Assembly (NCBI GenBank): GCA_942493135.1
Contig: OW818684.1
Span: forward strand, 1,674,001 to 1,738,000
DNA: 64,000 nt
Source: Planctellipticum sp942493135
Lineage (GTDB): Bacteria > Planctomycetota > Planctomycetia > Planctomycetales > Planctomycetaceae
Reading direction: 5' to 3'
The translations under genes were made by a program, and so were the position numbers. Every line of letters begins with the position of its first letter. Positions within the stretch are counted from its first letter, which is position 1. Below, in pieces: positions 34,636 through 44,028 of this stretch. Under the pieces are notes generated by a model. That model had not been told where the DNA came from and searched no databases. It worked only from the letters and a program-made list of their open reading frames with translations.

Positions 34636-36177
34636 ATGACGGCCAGTGACCGTGCAGAACCGGGACGTCGACTGCCGCGGACAATCTGGGTCCAGAGTGC
34701 AACCTGGCTGCTCTCCTTGGCGTGTCTCCTCCTGGCGGTCTGGGGCGGGGTGCATTATCTGCATGGCTGGCGCCTGCAGCGAGTGGCCAACGCGCGGGGG
34801 ATCACTCTGACCGTCGAGGCACGGGTGACTCCTGCCTTGCGGGCCTGGTTCGGCGAGGAGCTCGTTCGTCCGCTGGATCGGATTGTGGGCGTCAGGAGAG
34901 TATCTCCAACGGCCGAGGATTTGCCGCTGCTCAACGGGCTCCCGTACCTTCGTTCGCTTTCACTCACTGCCGACGCACCCCATGATCTGCCTGAACTCGG
35001 CATGATCGACTGGTCCGGGATGCGCCGATTGGAGTCGCTGGCGCTGCGCAGTCCAAGCTTGAATCTGTCGGTCGTCGAGTTTGAATCGCTGGTCGAGCTC
35101 AAGAGACTGAGCCTGACTTCGGCACACTTTGTCGGAGTGGAGGATCTCAAGCTTCCGGCGTCGCTTCAGAATGTTCGCGTCGACGGCGAGTTCGAGCCGG
35201 CAATCATGAGGTCTATTGCCGAACTGCCGGGTCTGCAGGACGTCTACCTGAGACTGAACACCGATCAACCGTTGCCAGCAGGCTGGGGGAGCGTCCTGCG
35301 TCCACTGCGGGCTCGATCGTTGCATTTGTCCGCTCATGCGACTCCCGGTAATCCCCAGTCGTTCTCGGGGGCCGTATCCGCCGACCAGATTGACTGGGGC
35401 GGACTGGCGCAGGTCGAAGGTCTGCATTCGCTGCACGTCAACGTCGCCGACCTTGGCCCCGCGGAGTTGACACATCTTGCCGAGTATTCCCGAGTGCATT
35501 CATTGAGTCTGCACGTGGTCGGCTGGCGGGCGGAGCCCTCCGCACCCATTTCAACGTTTCGGAGACTGGAGACGTTGTCTCTGGAGATTTCAGGCGGGGA
35601 AATCGATCTCCGCCTCTTGTCGCAGATCCACCCTCTCAAGCGGTTGAGTTTAGGTCTCCGCGAGACGGCGCTCAGCGGTGAATGCCTCAGGCACCTGTCG
35701 AAACTGCGCTCGCTGGAATCTTTGAAGCTGTCCGCGCCGATCGATCAATCGGCCCTCGAAGAGTTGACGCGATTTCCCGCACTGAAGGAGATCTGGATCT
35801 CCAGCCATGATTTGAATCCGGCTGTCCTCGCCCGGATGACAAATCTGGAAAGTCTGACATTACGAGTTCCAAAAGACTCCACCGGGCGCGATCAACTCCT
35901 GCCGCTGGCCCGCCTTCCGCGCCTCAAAAGACTAGAACTCGGCTCAGTCATCGATCCGTCGGGGATCGCGGCGCTGGCTGCATTTCCGGCTCTTGAGGAG
36001 CTCGTGCTGAGCTGGACCAGCGTGACCGCCGAGCAGTTGCAGGCCCTCCGGGGAAGTCCTCGGCTGCGGCGATTGGAGATTCTTCGGACTCCGGCAGCCG
36101 GAGTCGTCACTCCGGAGTGGCGCGACGCATACCTGCCGGGTGTCGAAATCATCTCGCACGACTCATTGCGGCGCTGA
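34636..36177 (+). CDS. membrane-anchored leucine-rich repeat-like protein (copy B)
   Basis: A 513-residue paralogue of the protein at 32241. It has one membrane segment at about residues 20-40, then the block PALRAWFGEELVRPLDRIVG, and about 15 leucine-rich units, ending in LPGVEIISHDS like copy A. ATG 34636 has GGAGG at an 8-base spacing; an earlier in-frame ATG at 34588 is less likely. The two copies differ in repeat number, as expected after an old duplication. Function is unknown; binding at the cytoplasmic membrane surface is a guess. Confidence 0.72.
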   Translation: MTASDRAEPGRRLPRTIWVQSATWLLSLACLLLAVWGGVHYLHGWRLQRVANARGITLTVEARVTPALRAWFGEELVRPLDRIVGVRRVSPTAEDLPLLNGLPYLRSLSLTADAPHDLPELGMIDWSGMRRLESLALRSPSLNLSVVEFESLVELKRLSLTSAHFVGVEDLKLPASLQNVRVDGEFEPAIMRSIAELPGLQDVYLRLNTDQPLPAGWGSVLRPLRARSLHLSAHATPGNPQSFSGAVSADQIDWGGLAQVEGLHSLHVNVADLGPAELTHLAEYSRVHSLSLHVVGWRAEPSAPISTFRRLETLSLEISGGEIDLRLLSQIHPLKRLSLGLRETALSGECLRHLSKLRSLESLKLSAPIDQSALEELTRFPALKEIWISSHDLNPAVLARMTNLESLTLRVPKDSTGRDQLLPLARLPRLKRLELGSVIDPSGIAALAAFPALEELVLSWTSVTAEQLQALRGSPRLRRLEILRTPAAGVVTPEWRDAYLPGVEIISHDSLRR

Positions 36178-36195
36178 CGATCGACAAAAGCGGAA

Positions 36196-38244
36196 CTACG
36201 GCTGCGCCGTCTTTTCCAGGATGTACTTGTTGTACCAGGCCAGGTCCCACTCCATTTTCGCCTTGCGGTGGTTGTATTTCGTCAGGCCGTGTCCTTCGCC
36301 GGGGTAGATGACCAGTTCCGTCGGGACGTTCCGGTAGAACCGAAGCGTTCGGTAGAGCATGCGCGAGTGGGCCGCGGGGACTCGTTCGTCGCCGGCGCCG
36401 ACGTGAATCAGCGTCGGCGTGGTGATCTTGTCCGCTGCAAACAGGGGCGAGCCTCGCTGGTATTCCTCCGGCTTTTCCCAGGGCTGGCCGGTGGCGAAGT
36501 TGATCACGTGGCCGGGGGTGTCTTCGATCCCCCACTGCAGGGCGAAGTCGAACACGCCGGCTCCGGAGCTGGCGGCTTTGAACCGCTGGGTTCTGGCGAT
36601 CAGGCAGTTGGTGAGGTAGCCGCCGTTGCTCCAGCCGCTGACGCCGAGCTTGTCCGGATCGGCGATTCCGCGCGCGACGAGCGCATCGACGCCCGACAGA
36701 ATGTCGGCGACTTCGATGTCGTTCTCGCGGCCGATGAGCTGCTCCAGGAACTTGTCGCCGTACCCGGTCGAGCCGCGGTAGTTGGGGCAGAAGACGGCGT
36801 AGCCTTTCGCGGGGAGCAGCGTCCGGCCGTAGATCCAGTACATCAGCCGGTAGGGCGACGATCCTGTCGGACCGCCGTGGATTTCCAGGACCAGCGGAAC
36901 TTTCTGGCCCGGCTTGTAATCCGGCGGCAGTTCCAGCACGCCTTCGACTTCGACACCGTCCGGCGCCTGCCACTGGACGAGCTGCAGTTGCGGGAGCTTC
37001 CAGGTATCGACCTGCGGATTCACGTTGGTCATCCGACTCCACGGCTTCGTCGGGGACGACACGTAGAGGTCTTCCATGTGCCCCGGCGTCGAGACGACGG
37101 CCGCCAGGGTTGCGCCGTCTTTCGACCAGTCATAGGACGAAACGAAGACGTCGCCGGGCGTGAGGGTTTTCAGCTCGTCGAATTTCCCTCCCTGGCAGTT
37201 TGTCAGGGAGAACAACCTTTGCCGCGCCCGCTCGTCGGCCAGAAAGCAGAGATCGCGGGTGCCGAGTTTCCAGCGCAGCGTGTTCGCGTGAATTGAGACG
37301 AGCGGCGTATCCGGCAACTGGTTCAGCGCCCAACCGTCGGCGGAGGTCTCTGCGAGCAGGATGCGGGCCGGGTAGCCGTCAAACGAGACGGTGAAGGCAA
37401 CCGCCTGGCTGTCGCCGGACCATTGCACGCCGTCGAGCCAGCCGTAGGGGGACGGATGTTTTTTTCTCCAGCCGTCGGGCGTGGTGACCGCGATCTTGCG
37501 CGAGACCAGGTCGCAGACGTCCAGCCGGGACCAGCCTTCTTTGTGAATCAGCTCATCGTCGGGCACGGTCAGCATCGCCATCCGTTTGCCGTCCGGCGAG
37601 AGGGCCATGTCGGTAATCACGCGGCGGTCGTCGATCACCTTCTCCGCGCGCCAGGTCGTCAGATCGAGCTTCCAGACCTGCGTGAACTTCGTGACGCCGT
37701 GGCCGTATTGCAGCGACTTGTGACTGCTCCGGAGCGACTTCCAATCGTCGTCCGTCTGTTCGCTGGCCTGAGTGTAGTAGAGGAACGCGCCGTCGTCCGA
37801 GAGCAGGAAGCTGCCGACGTTGTCGTCGAGCCGGGTGACGGCGAAGGGTTCGCCGCCATCGACGCCGATCCGCCAGACCTGCTGCTTGCCGTTCCAGGGG
37901 GCCGTCATATCGCCGCCCCGCTTTGCGGCGGCAGAGTAGTAGATGTACTTGGAGTCCGGGCTCCAGGTGGGAGACTGTTCGCCCGCCTTGTCGAACGTCA
38001 AGCGGCGCGGCGGTCCGGTCGTCAGATCGACGAGCCAGAGGTCGGCGTTGCGACCTTCAGACTGTCCTTCCCAGCGAAGTTCCTGGTAGACGACAAAGCG
38101 GCCGTCGGGCGAGGTTTCGCACTGGGTCATCGTCCCCAGCGTGAAGTAGTCATCCAGCGTGATGTCGTGCGTGCGCGCCGGGGGATCGGCGGCCAGTGCG
38201 AATTGCGGAACGAGGAGCATTGTCGCCAGCAGGAGCGAGCGCAT
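36196..38244 (-). CDS. exported S9-family (prolyl oligopeptidase-like) peptidase
   Basis: A 682-residue secreted peptidase. A signal peptide (ending ALAAD) is followed by a beta-propeller with WD40/TolB-like repeats (about 30-410) and an alpha/beta hydrolase domain. The catalytic triad is Ser539 in GWSNGG, Asp619 in GAGDERVP and His652 in GEGHG. S9 enzymes cleave short peptides, often near proline. The gene is convergent with the second LRR gene, 18 bases apart, and is followed upstream by a repeat-rich intergenic stretch. Confidence 0.9.
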   Translation of the reverse strand: MRSLLLATMLLVPQFALAADPPARTHDITLDDYFTLGTMTQCETSPDGRFVVYQELRWEGQSEGRNADLWLVDLTTGPPRRLTFDKAGEQSPTWSPDSKYIYYSAAAKRGGDMTAPWNGKQQVWRIGVDGGEPFAVTRLDDNVGSFLLSDDGAFLYYTQASEQTDDDWKSLRSSHKSLQYGHGVTKFTQVWKLDLTTWRAEKVIDDRRVITDMALSPDGKRMAMLTVPDDELIHKEGWSRLDVCDLVSRKIAVTTPDGWRKKHPSPYGWLDGVQWSGDSQAVAFTVSFDGYPARILLAETSADGWALNQLPDTPLVSIHANTLRWKLGTRDLCFLADERARQRLFSLTNCQGGKFDELKTLTPGDVFVSSYDWSKDGATLAAVVSTPGHMEDLYVSSPTKPWSRMTNVNPQVDTWKLPQLQLVQWQAPDGVEVEGVLELPPDYKPGQKVPLVLEIHGGPTGSSPYRLMYWIYGRTLLPAKGYAVFCPNYRGSTGYGDKFLEQLIGRENDIEVADILSGVDALVARGIADPDKLGVSGWSNGGYLTNCLIARTQRFKAASSGAGVFDFALQWGIEDTPGHVINFATGQPWEKPEEYQRGSPLFAADKITTPTLIHVGAGDERVPAAHSRMLYRTLRFYRNVPTELVIYPGEGHGLTKYNHRKAKMEWDLAWYNKYILEKTAQP

Positions 38245-38352
38245 CGTGGGGCATCCTCAATGCGGGAGTTGGTCGGGGCGCAACCTGAACAGATTACTGC
38301 CGCAGGGGACGTGACGCCACGATGCATCGCAGGAGAAGACGAAAGTCGGGGG

Positions 38353-38554
38353 AACCACGAATGCCACGCATCAACGCGAAGAAGCCGAAGAGGTGATCCA
38401 CGGAGGACACGAAGAGCACGGAGGAAAACCAGGACGAACTGGCGGAAGGAAGAACGGGAGATGGCATCAACCTCTCTTCATGATTTCCGTGCCTCTCGTG
38501 TCTTCCGTGGTTGATTCCTCGTCTGGTTTGATTCGTGCAAATTCGTGGTTAAAA
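38353..38554. repeat. imperfect long inverted repeat rich in CACGAA/TTCGTG
   Basis: Left arm segments AACCACGAATG (38353-38363) and CCACGGAGGACACGAAG (38398-38414) are mirrored by TTTCCGTG/CTCTCGTGTCTTCCGTGG (about 38484-38510) and ATTCGTGCAAATTCGTGGTT (38531-38550). The same word set recurs at 52591-52731. It lies between the S9 peptidase and glmS and contains no gene. Confidence 0.6.
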
Positions 38555-38576
38555 GCTCTTCCGGAGCTTGCCAGCC

Positions 38577-40439
38577 CTACTCCACCGTCACACTCTTCGC
38601 CAGATTGCGCGGGCGATCGACATTACAGCCCCGCAGCTTGGCGATGTGGTACGCCAGTAACTGCAGTGGGATCGCCGTCACCAGCGGCTGCAGGTACTCG
38701 TCGACGTCGGGGACGTAGATCACGTCGTCGGCCAGCTCGGCGACTTTGTCGTCCCCTTCGCACGCGATGGCGATGATCGGGCCGCGGCGGGCTTTGATCT
38801 CCTCCATATTGGAGATCACTTTGGGATAGATATTGCACTTCGGCACGACGAACACGCTCGGCGTTTCTTCGTCCACGAGCGCGATCGGCCCGTGCTTCAT
38901 CTCCGCCGCGGGGTAGCCTTCGGCGTGGATGTAGCTGATTTCTTTGAGCTTCAAGGCCCCTTCCAGGGCGACCGGGAAGTTGTACAAGCGGCCGAGGTAG
39001 AGGAATGTTTCGGCCTGATAGTACTTCTCGGCGAGCTTCTTGACGGCTTCGTGGCACTTCAGGGCCTGCCGCAGATTGTCGGGCATGGCCTGGAGGTGGC
39101 CGATGATCCGTTTGCCGGCGGGGTACGACAGATGCCGCATCCGTCCCAGGAACAGGGCGAGGAGGGTCAGGACCGTCACCTGTGCGGTGAAGGCCTTGGT
39201 CGAGGCGACGCCGATTTCGGGGCCGGCATGCAGGTAGATGCCGCCATCCGCTTCGCGGGCGATCGAAGAGCCGACGACGTTGCAGATGGCCAGCGTCGGG
39301 TGCCCTTTGCGCTTGCACTCGCGCATGGCGGCGAGGGTGTCCGCCGTCTCGCCGCTCTGGGTGATCGCGAAGATCATCGTGCGGTCGCTGAGGGGGGGGT
39401 TGCGGTAGCGCAGTTCGCTGGCGTATTCGACTTCCACAGGGATACGCGCGAATTCTTCGATGAGATACTCGCCGACCAGCCCCGCATGCCAGCTCGTGCC
39501 GCAGGCGGTGAGGATGATGCGGTCGATTCCCCGGAGCATCTGAGGGTCCAGATTGAGGCCGCCGAAGCGAGCGGTGGCCTCTTCTTCGTCGAGGCGGCCG
39601 CGGAGCGCGTTCTCGACCGTCTGGGGCTGCTCGAAGATTTCCTTGAGCATGTAGTGTTCGAACTCGCCCAGCTCGGTGTCCTGCGACGTCTGCTCGAGGA
39701 CGCGGACGTCAGGCGTCTGGCTTCCCGTTTCGCGATGGACGATTTCGAAGTCTTTGGCCGTGATGACTGCAATTTCGTGATCTTTGAGGTAGACCACCCG
39801 TTCGGTATGGCCGACGAGGGGACTGGCGTCGCTGGCGAGGAAGAATTCGTCCTTGCCCACGCCGATCACCAGCGGGCTCCCCAGCCTGGCCGCAATCAGC
39901 AGGCCCGGCGCGTCGCGGAACAGCACGGCGAGGCCGAAGGTGCCTTTGAGCTGCGAGACGGCGGTCTCGACGGCCCGCAGGCAGGTCTGAGGGTCTGAGG
40001 CCTTGCCGCCGAGCTGGATTTCGCGTTTGAGTTGAGCGGCGACGAGATGGGCGACGACTTCAGTGTCGGTCGCGGAGTGGAACGTGTAGCCCTGGCTGAT
40101 GAGCTGGCTGCGGAGCGAGCCGTAATTCTCTATGACGCCGTTATGGACAAGGACGACTTCGCCGTTGCCGCCGGTGTGTGGGTGGGCGTTGACGTCGCTC
40201 GGCACGCCGTGCGTGGCCCAGCGGGTATGGCCGATGCCGGTCGTACCGACCGGCGGCTCCAGGCGGCACAGCTCTTCAACCTGACTGACCCGACCGGTCT
40301 TCCGCCGTACGTCGATCCGCCCGCCGTCGAGCAGCGCGACTCCCGCACTGTCATAACCGCGGTATTCCAGTCGATGCAGACCTTCGAGCAGGAATCCGAG
40401 AGCCGGATGGGGGCCGACGTAACCGACAATTCCGCACAT
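38577..40439 (-). CDS. glmS: glutamine-fructose-6-phosphate aminotransferase
   Basis: A 620-residue enzyme that makes glucosamine-6-phosphate from fructose-6-phosphate and glutamine, the first step toward UDP-GlcNAc. The mature N-terminus is Cys2 of MCGIVGYVG, the glutaminase nucleophile; two SIS domains follow with TACGTSWHAG, ITQSGETADT and the C-terminal ending PRNLAKSVTVE. The ATG at 40439 (MCGI) is required because Cys2 must be exposed; the six residues upstream in frame are not used. I looked in the leader for a glmS ribozyme and saw nothing like it. Confidence 0.95.
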   Translation of the reverse strand: MCGIVGYVGPHPALGFLLEGLHRLEYRGYDSAGVALLDGGRIDVRRKTGRVSQVEELCRLEPPVGTTGIGHTRWATHGVPSDVNAHPHTGGNGEVVLVHNGVIENYGSLRSQLISQGYTFHSATDTEVVAHLVAAQLKREIQLGGKASDPQTCLRAVETAVSQLKGTFGLAVLFRDAPGLLIAARLGSPLVIGVGKDEFFLASDASPLVGHTERVVYLKDHEIAVITAKDFEIVHRETGSQTPDVRVLEQTSQDTELGEFEHYMLKEIFEQPQTVENALRGRLDEEEATARFGGLNLDPQMLRGIDRIILTACGTSWHAGLVGEYLIEEFARIPVEVEYASELRYRNPPLSDRTMIFAITQSGETADTLAAMRECKRKGHPTLAICNVVGSSIAREADGGIYLHAGPEIGVASTKAFTAQVTVLTLLALFLGRMRHLSYPAGKRIIGHLQAMPDNLRQALKCHEAVKKLAEKYYQAETFLYLGRLYNFPVALEGALKLKEISYIHAEGYPAAEMKHGPIALVDEETPSVFVVPKCNIYPKVISNMEEIKARRGPIIAIACEGDDKVAELADDVIYVPDVDEYLQPLVTAIPLQLLAYHIAKLRGCNVDRPRNLAKSVTVE

Positions 40440-40763
40440 GAACAGACGCCTCAATCATTGGGATCGACAAAGACAGTCGCGATCGAGCGTCGACGACCCG
40501 TAATCGACGTTCAGAAAGAATCAGACTCCACCGTGGGCACGTCCCTGACGCTCTGCGAGGGGCGTGTCCTGATTGTCGACGAAGTCGACGCCGATCGCCA
40601 AGCCGCTTCGCACGCCATGCAACGCCGTTCATGAAACGGAATCTGAGTGCACACTTAACACCGGCCTGGATCAAGACTTCGAGCCTGTGCTTCACTTGTG
40701 GAGTCTAGACATTCCACGATTGGGCGGGAAGGCTCGGCATGGGATCGATCACAAGGACGCATT
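40440..40763. other. intergenic region between glmS and the transposase relic
   Basis: About 320 bases. It probably contains the glmS promoter. No gene or repeat was recognised; the edge of the old insertion element may lie near 40655-40760, but no terminal inverted repeats could be located. Confidence 0.3.
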
Positions 40764-41610
40764 GTGTATCGTCGGCAGTTGGTGGAGGCGCTCAATGAGT
40801 TGTTTCCGCCGCAGATGTTCTCACAGTTTGACCGGCATGGCAACGCCGAATGGTCCCCGTAGAAACTGTTGTGGACGCGTCTGCTGACCGCCGGATGCCA
40901 GATTCGTCCGCTGCGATTTGGGGAGCCTGGCTGTGCCGGAGCCAGCACACGTTCGCGCTGCGTGTCGGGGGAACTTTCACGATGCTGGAACGACGGGGCC
41001 GGGATCAGGCGCGGCTGGGAAATCCGTCTACCTGCGGCCGCAGGATCGGTAAAATCATCCGCCCCTCGTCCTGAGAAAAGTTCGGTTTCTCTCGCCGGGC
41101 GGATTACCGGTCGTACTCCAGACCAGCGAACTCGACGAGCCCCGGCCTTCCGACGAGACGCTGCGGACGATCGATCTCGGCGCGCTGAGGAATCGCGTTG
41201 TACGACCGGAGGTTCCAGCAATACAGGGGATTTCAAGGACTGCCGAGCCGCACTCCGCCAGCCGCGCTGAACGAGCAGCACTGGCGCATCGTCTCGCTCC
41301 GGGCGCTGCAGCAACGGGCGGCGAAACCGCTGCAGGCCGTCGGGCAGGATCCCCGGAAATTCCCGGACGCTCCGGCGCGACGCACGATCCGCGACTTTCT
41401 GCAGGACCTGCCGCAAGGAGACGCCGGCACGCGCCGCCGCACGCGCCTGCAGCTTGCGAGAACCGACGACGACCGACCGACGAATGAGCCCCAAAACCAC
41501 CCGCACCTGGCCTCGCAAGAAGTACGATCAACCTCCTCGGCCACCCCCCAAACGCCCCGCGACAGTAGCGGACATCCAGAACGCCAAACAACTTGGCTTT
41601 CTACTCCGAC
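40764..41610 (+). pseudogene. decayed IS4-type transposase gene
   Basis: Fragments of a transposase of the IS4 kind are recognisable in three frames. First frame from 40764: VYRRQLVEALNEL, then FDRHGNAEWSP, ended at 40860 by TAG where the intact family has a Gln codon, and KLLWTRLL directly after. A second frame near 40931 gives LCRSQHTFALRVGG. A third near 41115 gives LQTSELDEPRPSDE. The C-terminal part near 41484 reads MSPKTTRTWPRKKYDQ and then PATVADIQNAKQL. An internal segment including the first catalytic region is missing. The element must have died long ago; no clear ends or target duplication are visible. Confidence 0.78.
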
Positions 41611-41801
41611 TCGTTTGCAGAACGGCGCGGCATGCTCGCTGCTTTGAGTAAGCACGTCATCAGAACTTGAGGGCCGAGTCGAGGCCAGATTATCCTGCAA
41701 AGCCATGCTCGCCTCGACGGGCAAGCAAGCCCCCTTTCCTGCGATTCTTCCTCTGCGGTCTTTGTTCCCTCTGCGTCTCCGCGAGAAGTCCGGGACTCGG
41801 C

Positions 41802-42491
41802 TCACTCAAACAGCGTTCCCTGCTTCGAGGGCGGCTGCAGGCAGTCGGGGCCTTCGTGTCTGGCATTGTTGACGTATGTGCTGACCGGTTCGCGGGCCAG
41901 CCACTCCGCCGGGCAGGGAACGAGGAGTGACTGCAGGCGGGCGGGCTCGACGCCGAGCGGATCGATCCACAGGCTCCAGTCGTCTTCGCCCAGGATCGCC
42001 GGCATCCGGTCGTGGAAGACGGCCATGAAGGGGTTCGCCTGGACCGTCAGGATCGAGCACGATTCCAGCAGGCTGCCATCCGGGGAGGTCCAGGATTCCC
42101 AGAGGCCGGCGAGAGCCAGGAGGGGCTCCGATTTATGGTGAATATGCCACGGCTGCTTGCCGCGCTGCGGGAGGACCTCCCATTCGTAAAAACCGCTGAC
42201 GGGGATCAGGCACCGGCGTTCCTTGAAGGCCCGCCGGAATGCCGGTTTTGCCGCGGCCGTTTCGCTGCGCGCGTTGATCATCTTCGACGCGATGGACGGA
42301 TCCTGCGCCCAGGAGGGGACCAGCCCCCAGTGGAGCCAGTCGGCGACGCGTCCCTCTTTTCCCGCCCGGACGACGATGATCGGCTGCGTCGGCGCGATGT
42401 TGTAGCGCGGCGAGAACTCCGGAGCGCGGATCAGCTCGAAGATCTCGATCAGTTCGCTCGGCGTCGATCGGAGATTGAAGCGTCCGCACAT
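41802..42491 (-). CDS. SOS response-associated peptidase (SRAP/YedK-like)
   Basis: A 229-residue protein of the SRAP family, which forms a DNA-protein crosslink with abasic sites in single-stranded DNA through its N-terminal cysteine and so protects them. Cys2 (MCGRFN) is exposed after Met removal; Asn73 and Arg75 in NARSE, Glu103 in FYEW, and His160 in HDRMP match the known active-site set. The length is standard. It stands alone between the transposase relic and metK. SOS regulation cannot be judged because no LexA box was recognised. Confidence 0.92.
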   Translation of the reverse strand: MCGRFNLRSTPSELIEIFELIRAPEFSPRYNIAPTQPIIVVRAGKEGRVADWLHWGLVPSWAQDPSIASKMINARSETAAAKPAFRRAFKERRCLIPVSGFYEWEVLPQRGKQPWHIHHKSEPLLALAGLWESWTSPDGSLLESCSILTVQANPFMAVFHDRMPAILGEDDWSLWIDPLGVEPARLQSLLVPCPAEWLAREPVSTYVNNARHEGPDCLQPPSKQGTLFE

Positions 42492-42538
42492 TGCGGGGCA
42501 GTCCGGAGAAGAGGAGTGAACAGTGGATTGTCGGTAGT

Positions 42539-42688
42539 CAGTGGTCCGTCGTCAGTGGCGAAGGACGGTATTTGAAGTCGTTCTCTCTTGCTCAGAAACG
42601 AACGGGGAATCGCGTGTGGCCGATCTCCAGACAGGAGGATTCGCAGGCGCGTAAGTACTTTCCACGGACCACTGACGACGGACCACTG
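42539..42688. repeat. perfect 20-bp inverted repeat in the SRAP-metK gap
   Basis: The arm at 42539-42558 (CAGTGGTCCGTCGTCAG then TGG) has an exact reverse complement at 42669-42688, with 110 bases between. Flanking bases are also roughly symmetric, so a long cruciform or RNA stem could form. It is not beside a transposase and looks like a member of a dispersed intergenic repeat. Confidence 0.75.
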
Positions 42689-42704
42689 ACAACTGACCTC
42701 ACTC

Positions 42705-43913
42705 TCAACAGATCGGAAACTCACCGCGTGTCAGTTTTGCCGTGAACGCGTCCATCTGCCCTAGTTCCTGCTGCACGATCTGACGCACGGCGGGGGCGAC
42801 GTCGGACACCCCGGCCCCGGACGCCAGTGCCAGATCGACGGACAGGATCCAGGGTTCGTCGAGCGGCTGGCCGATCTGGCTGCAGAGCCAGACGTAGACT
42901 TCTTCGATGCCGGGGACGCCGGCGTGAATCTTTCCGGCGAGCTGGTGACTCAAGACGCTGTAAATCTTGCCGACGTGACTGACGGGATTCTTGCCGGCGG
43001 CGGCTTCGGTCCCCATCGGGCGGTGGAGGGCGATGACGCCGTTGACGCGATTGCCGCGACCGACCTCGCCGCCGTCGGCCCCTTCCGCCGCGGTCCCCAG
43101 AACGGTGAGATACATCCCCCCGGCCCCGCGGCCGGGCACATCGAGCGTGTTCATCGCGATGTCGATTCGATCCAGCTCGCGCAGTCGGGGAGTCAGGAAC
43201 TGTCGCAGTTCCTCGGTGACTTGAGCCTTGCGTGCAAAGTACGCGGCTTCATCCGCGATGAACCGATCCACGAAGGCCACCGCCACGGTCAGCGCGAGGA
43301 CGCGGCCGCGGCGGACGGCCATGACTTTGACGTCTTCGCCGGTTTCCGGGTACCGGGCGTTGAAGCCGGGAGAATTGAGATACTTCTCGGCGGCGATGAC
43401 GAGTTGTTCGGTCTCGCTGAGCGGGGCGTATCCCACGGCGGCGGAGGTGTCGTTGGCCGTCATCCGGCTGCGGGAGAAGATATCGGTCAGTTCGGGCGAG
43501 CCGGGTCGGATTTCGTTCTGGAAGACGACGTGCTTGTCGGGATCGACGAATCGGAGGTTGTCACGGATCCACTGCCGGGCGGTCGCTTCGGCAATTTCTC
43601 CCACGGGGATTCTCACGTCGTTCCACTCGGCGGTCGCCCGGTCGCCGAAGATCAGTTTCATCGGCGCGTCGACGCGTCCGCCGGCGAGGGCAGGGGTTGA
43701 CTGCCCGGCCACGAGCAGGCTCTTGTCGACATTGTGGTGCAGGATGCGTCCGGCGGTCTGCTGGTAGGCGTCGCAGAGCGCCACGGAAACGGAGTCCATC
43801 AGGGCGTCGCAGATGGAGTCGGGATGTCCGAGGCCCTTGCGCTCCACGATCTCAATCGGCTGCCGTCCGAGAGGTGGCGCCGTCGCCGTCTGAATCGCAA
43901 TCTCGTTGCGCAT
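42705..43913 (-). CDS. archaeal-type methionine adenosyltransferase
   Basis: A 402-residue enzyme expected to make S-adenosylmethionine from methionine and ATP. The sequence belongs to the archaeal MAT family rather than the usual bacterial MetK: it has ERKGLGHPDSICDALMD near the N-terminus and GAEGADGGEVGRGNRVNG-like glycine-rich loop (here TAAEGADGGEVGRGNRVNG) in the middle, and length of about 400 as in archaeal members. The ATG is the only good start. The neighbours give no pathway link. Whether the organism also has a bacterial MetK cannot be seen from this window. Confidence 0.87.
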   Translation of the reverse strand: MRNEIAIQTATAPPLGRQPIEIVERKGLGHPDSICDALMDSVSVALCDAYQQTAGRILHHNVDKSLLVAGQSTPALAGGRVDAPMKLIFGDRATAEWNDVRIPVGEIAEATARQWIRDNLRFVDPDKHVVFQNEIRPGSPELTDIFSRSRMTANDTSAAVGYAPLSETEQLVIAAEKYLNSPGFNARYPETGEDVKVMAVRRGRVLALTVAVAFVDRFIADEAAYFARKAQVTEELRQFLTPRLRELDRIDIAMNTLDVPGRGAGGMYLTVLGTAAEGADGGEVGRGNRVNGVIALHRPMGTEAAAGKNPVSHVGKIYSVLSHQLAGKIHAGVPGIEEVYVWLCSQIGQPLDEPWILSVDLALASGAGVSDVAPAVRQIVQQELGQMDAFTAKLTRGEFPIC

Positions 43914-44009
43914 GCGTGTTCGTCCTGGAGGCCGTGTCGATCATCTATCGTGGTCGCACGGCAGCATAGCGTACGAACGGGGGAGGATGCTTGTCCGCTC
44001 CGATGTGAG

Positions 44010-44028
44010 GACGGGCTGGAAGCCCGTC
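44010..44028. repeat. short hairpin with GGA loop between DUF481 gene and metK
   Basis: Two perfect 8-base arms, GACGGGCT and AGCCCGTC, enclose a GGA loop. It could act as a weak terminator for the DUF481 gene. A hairpin with the same GGA loop lies before parB at 46409. Confidence 0.55.
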
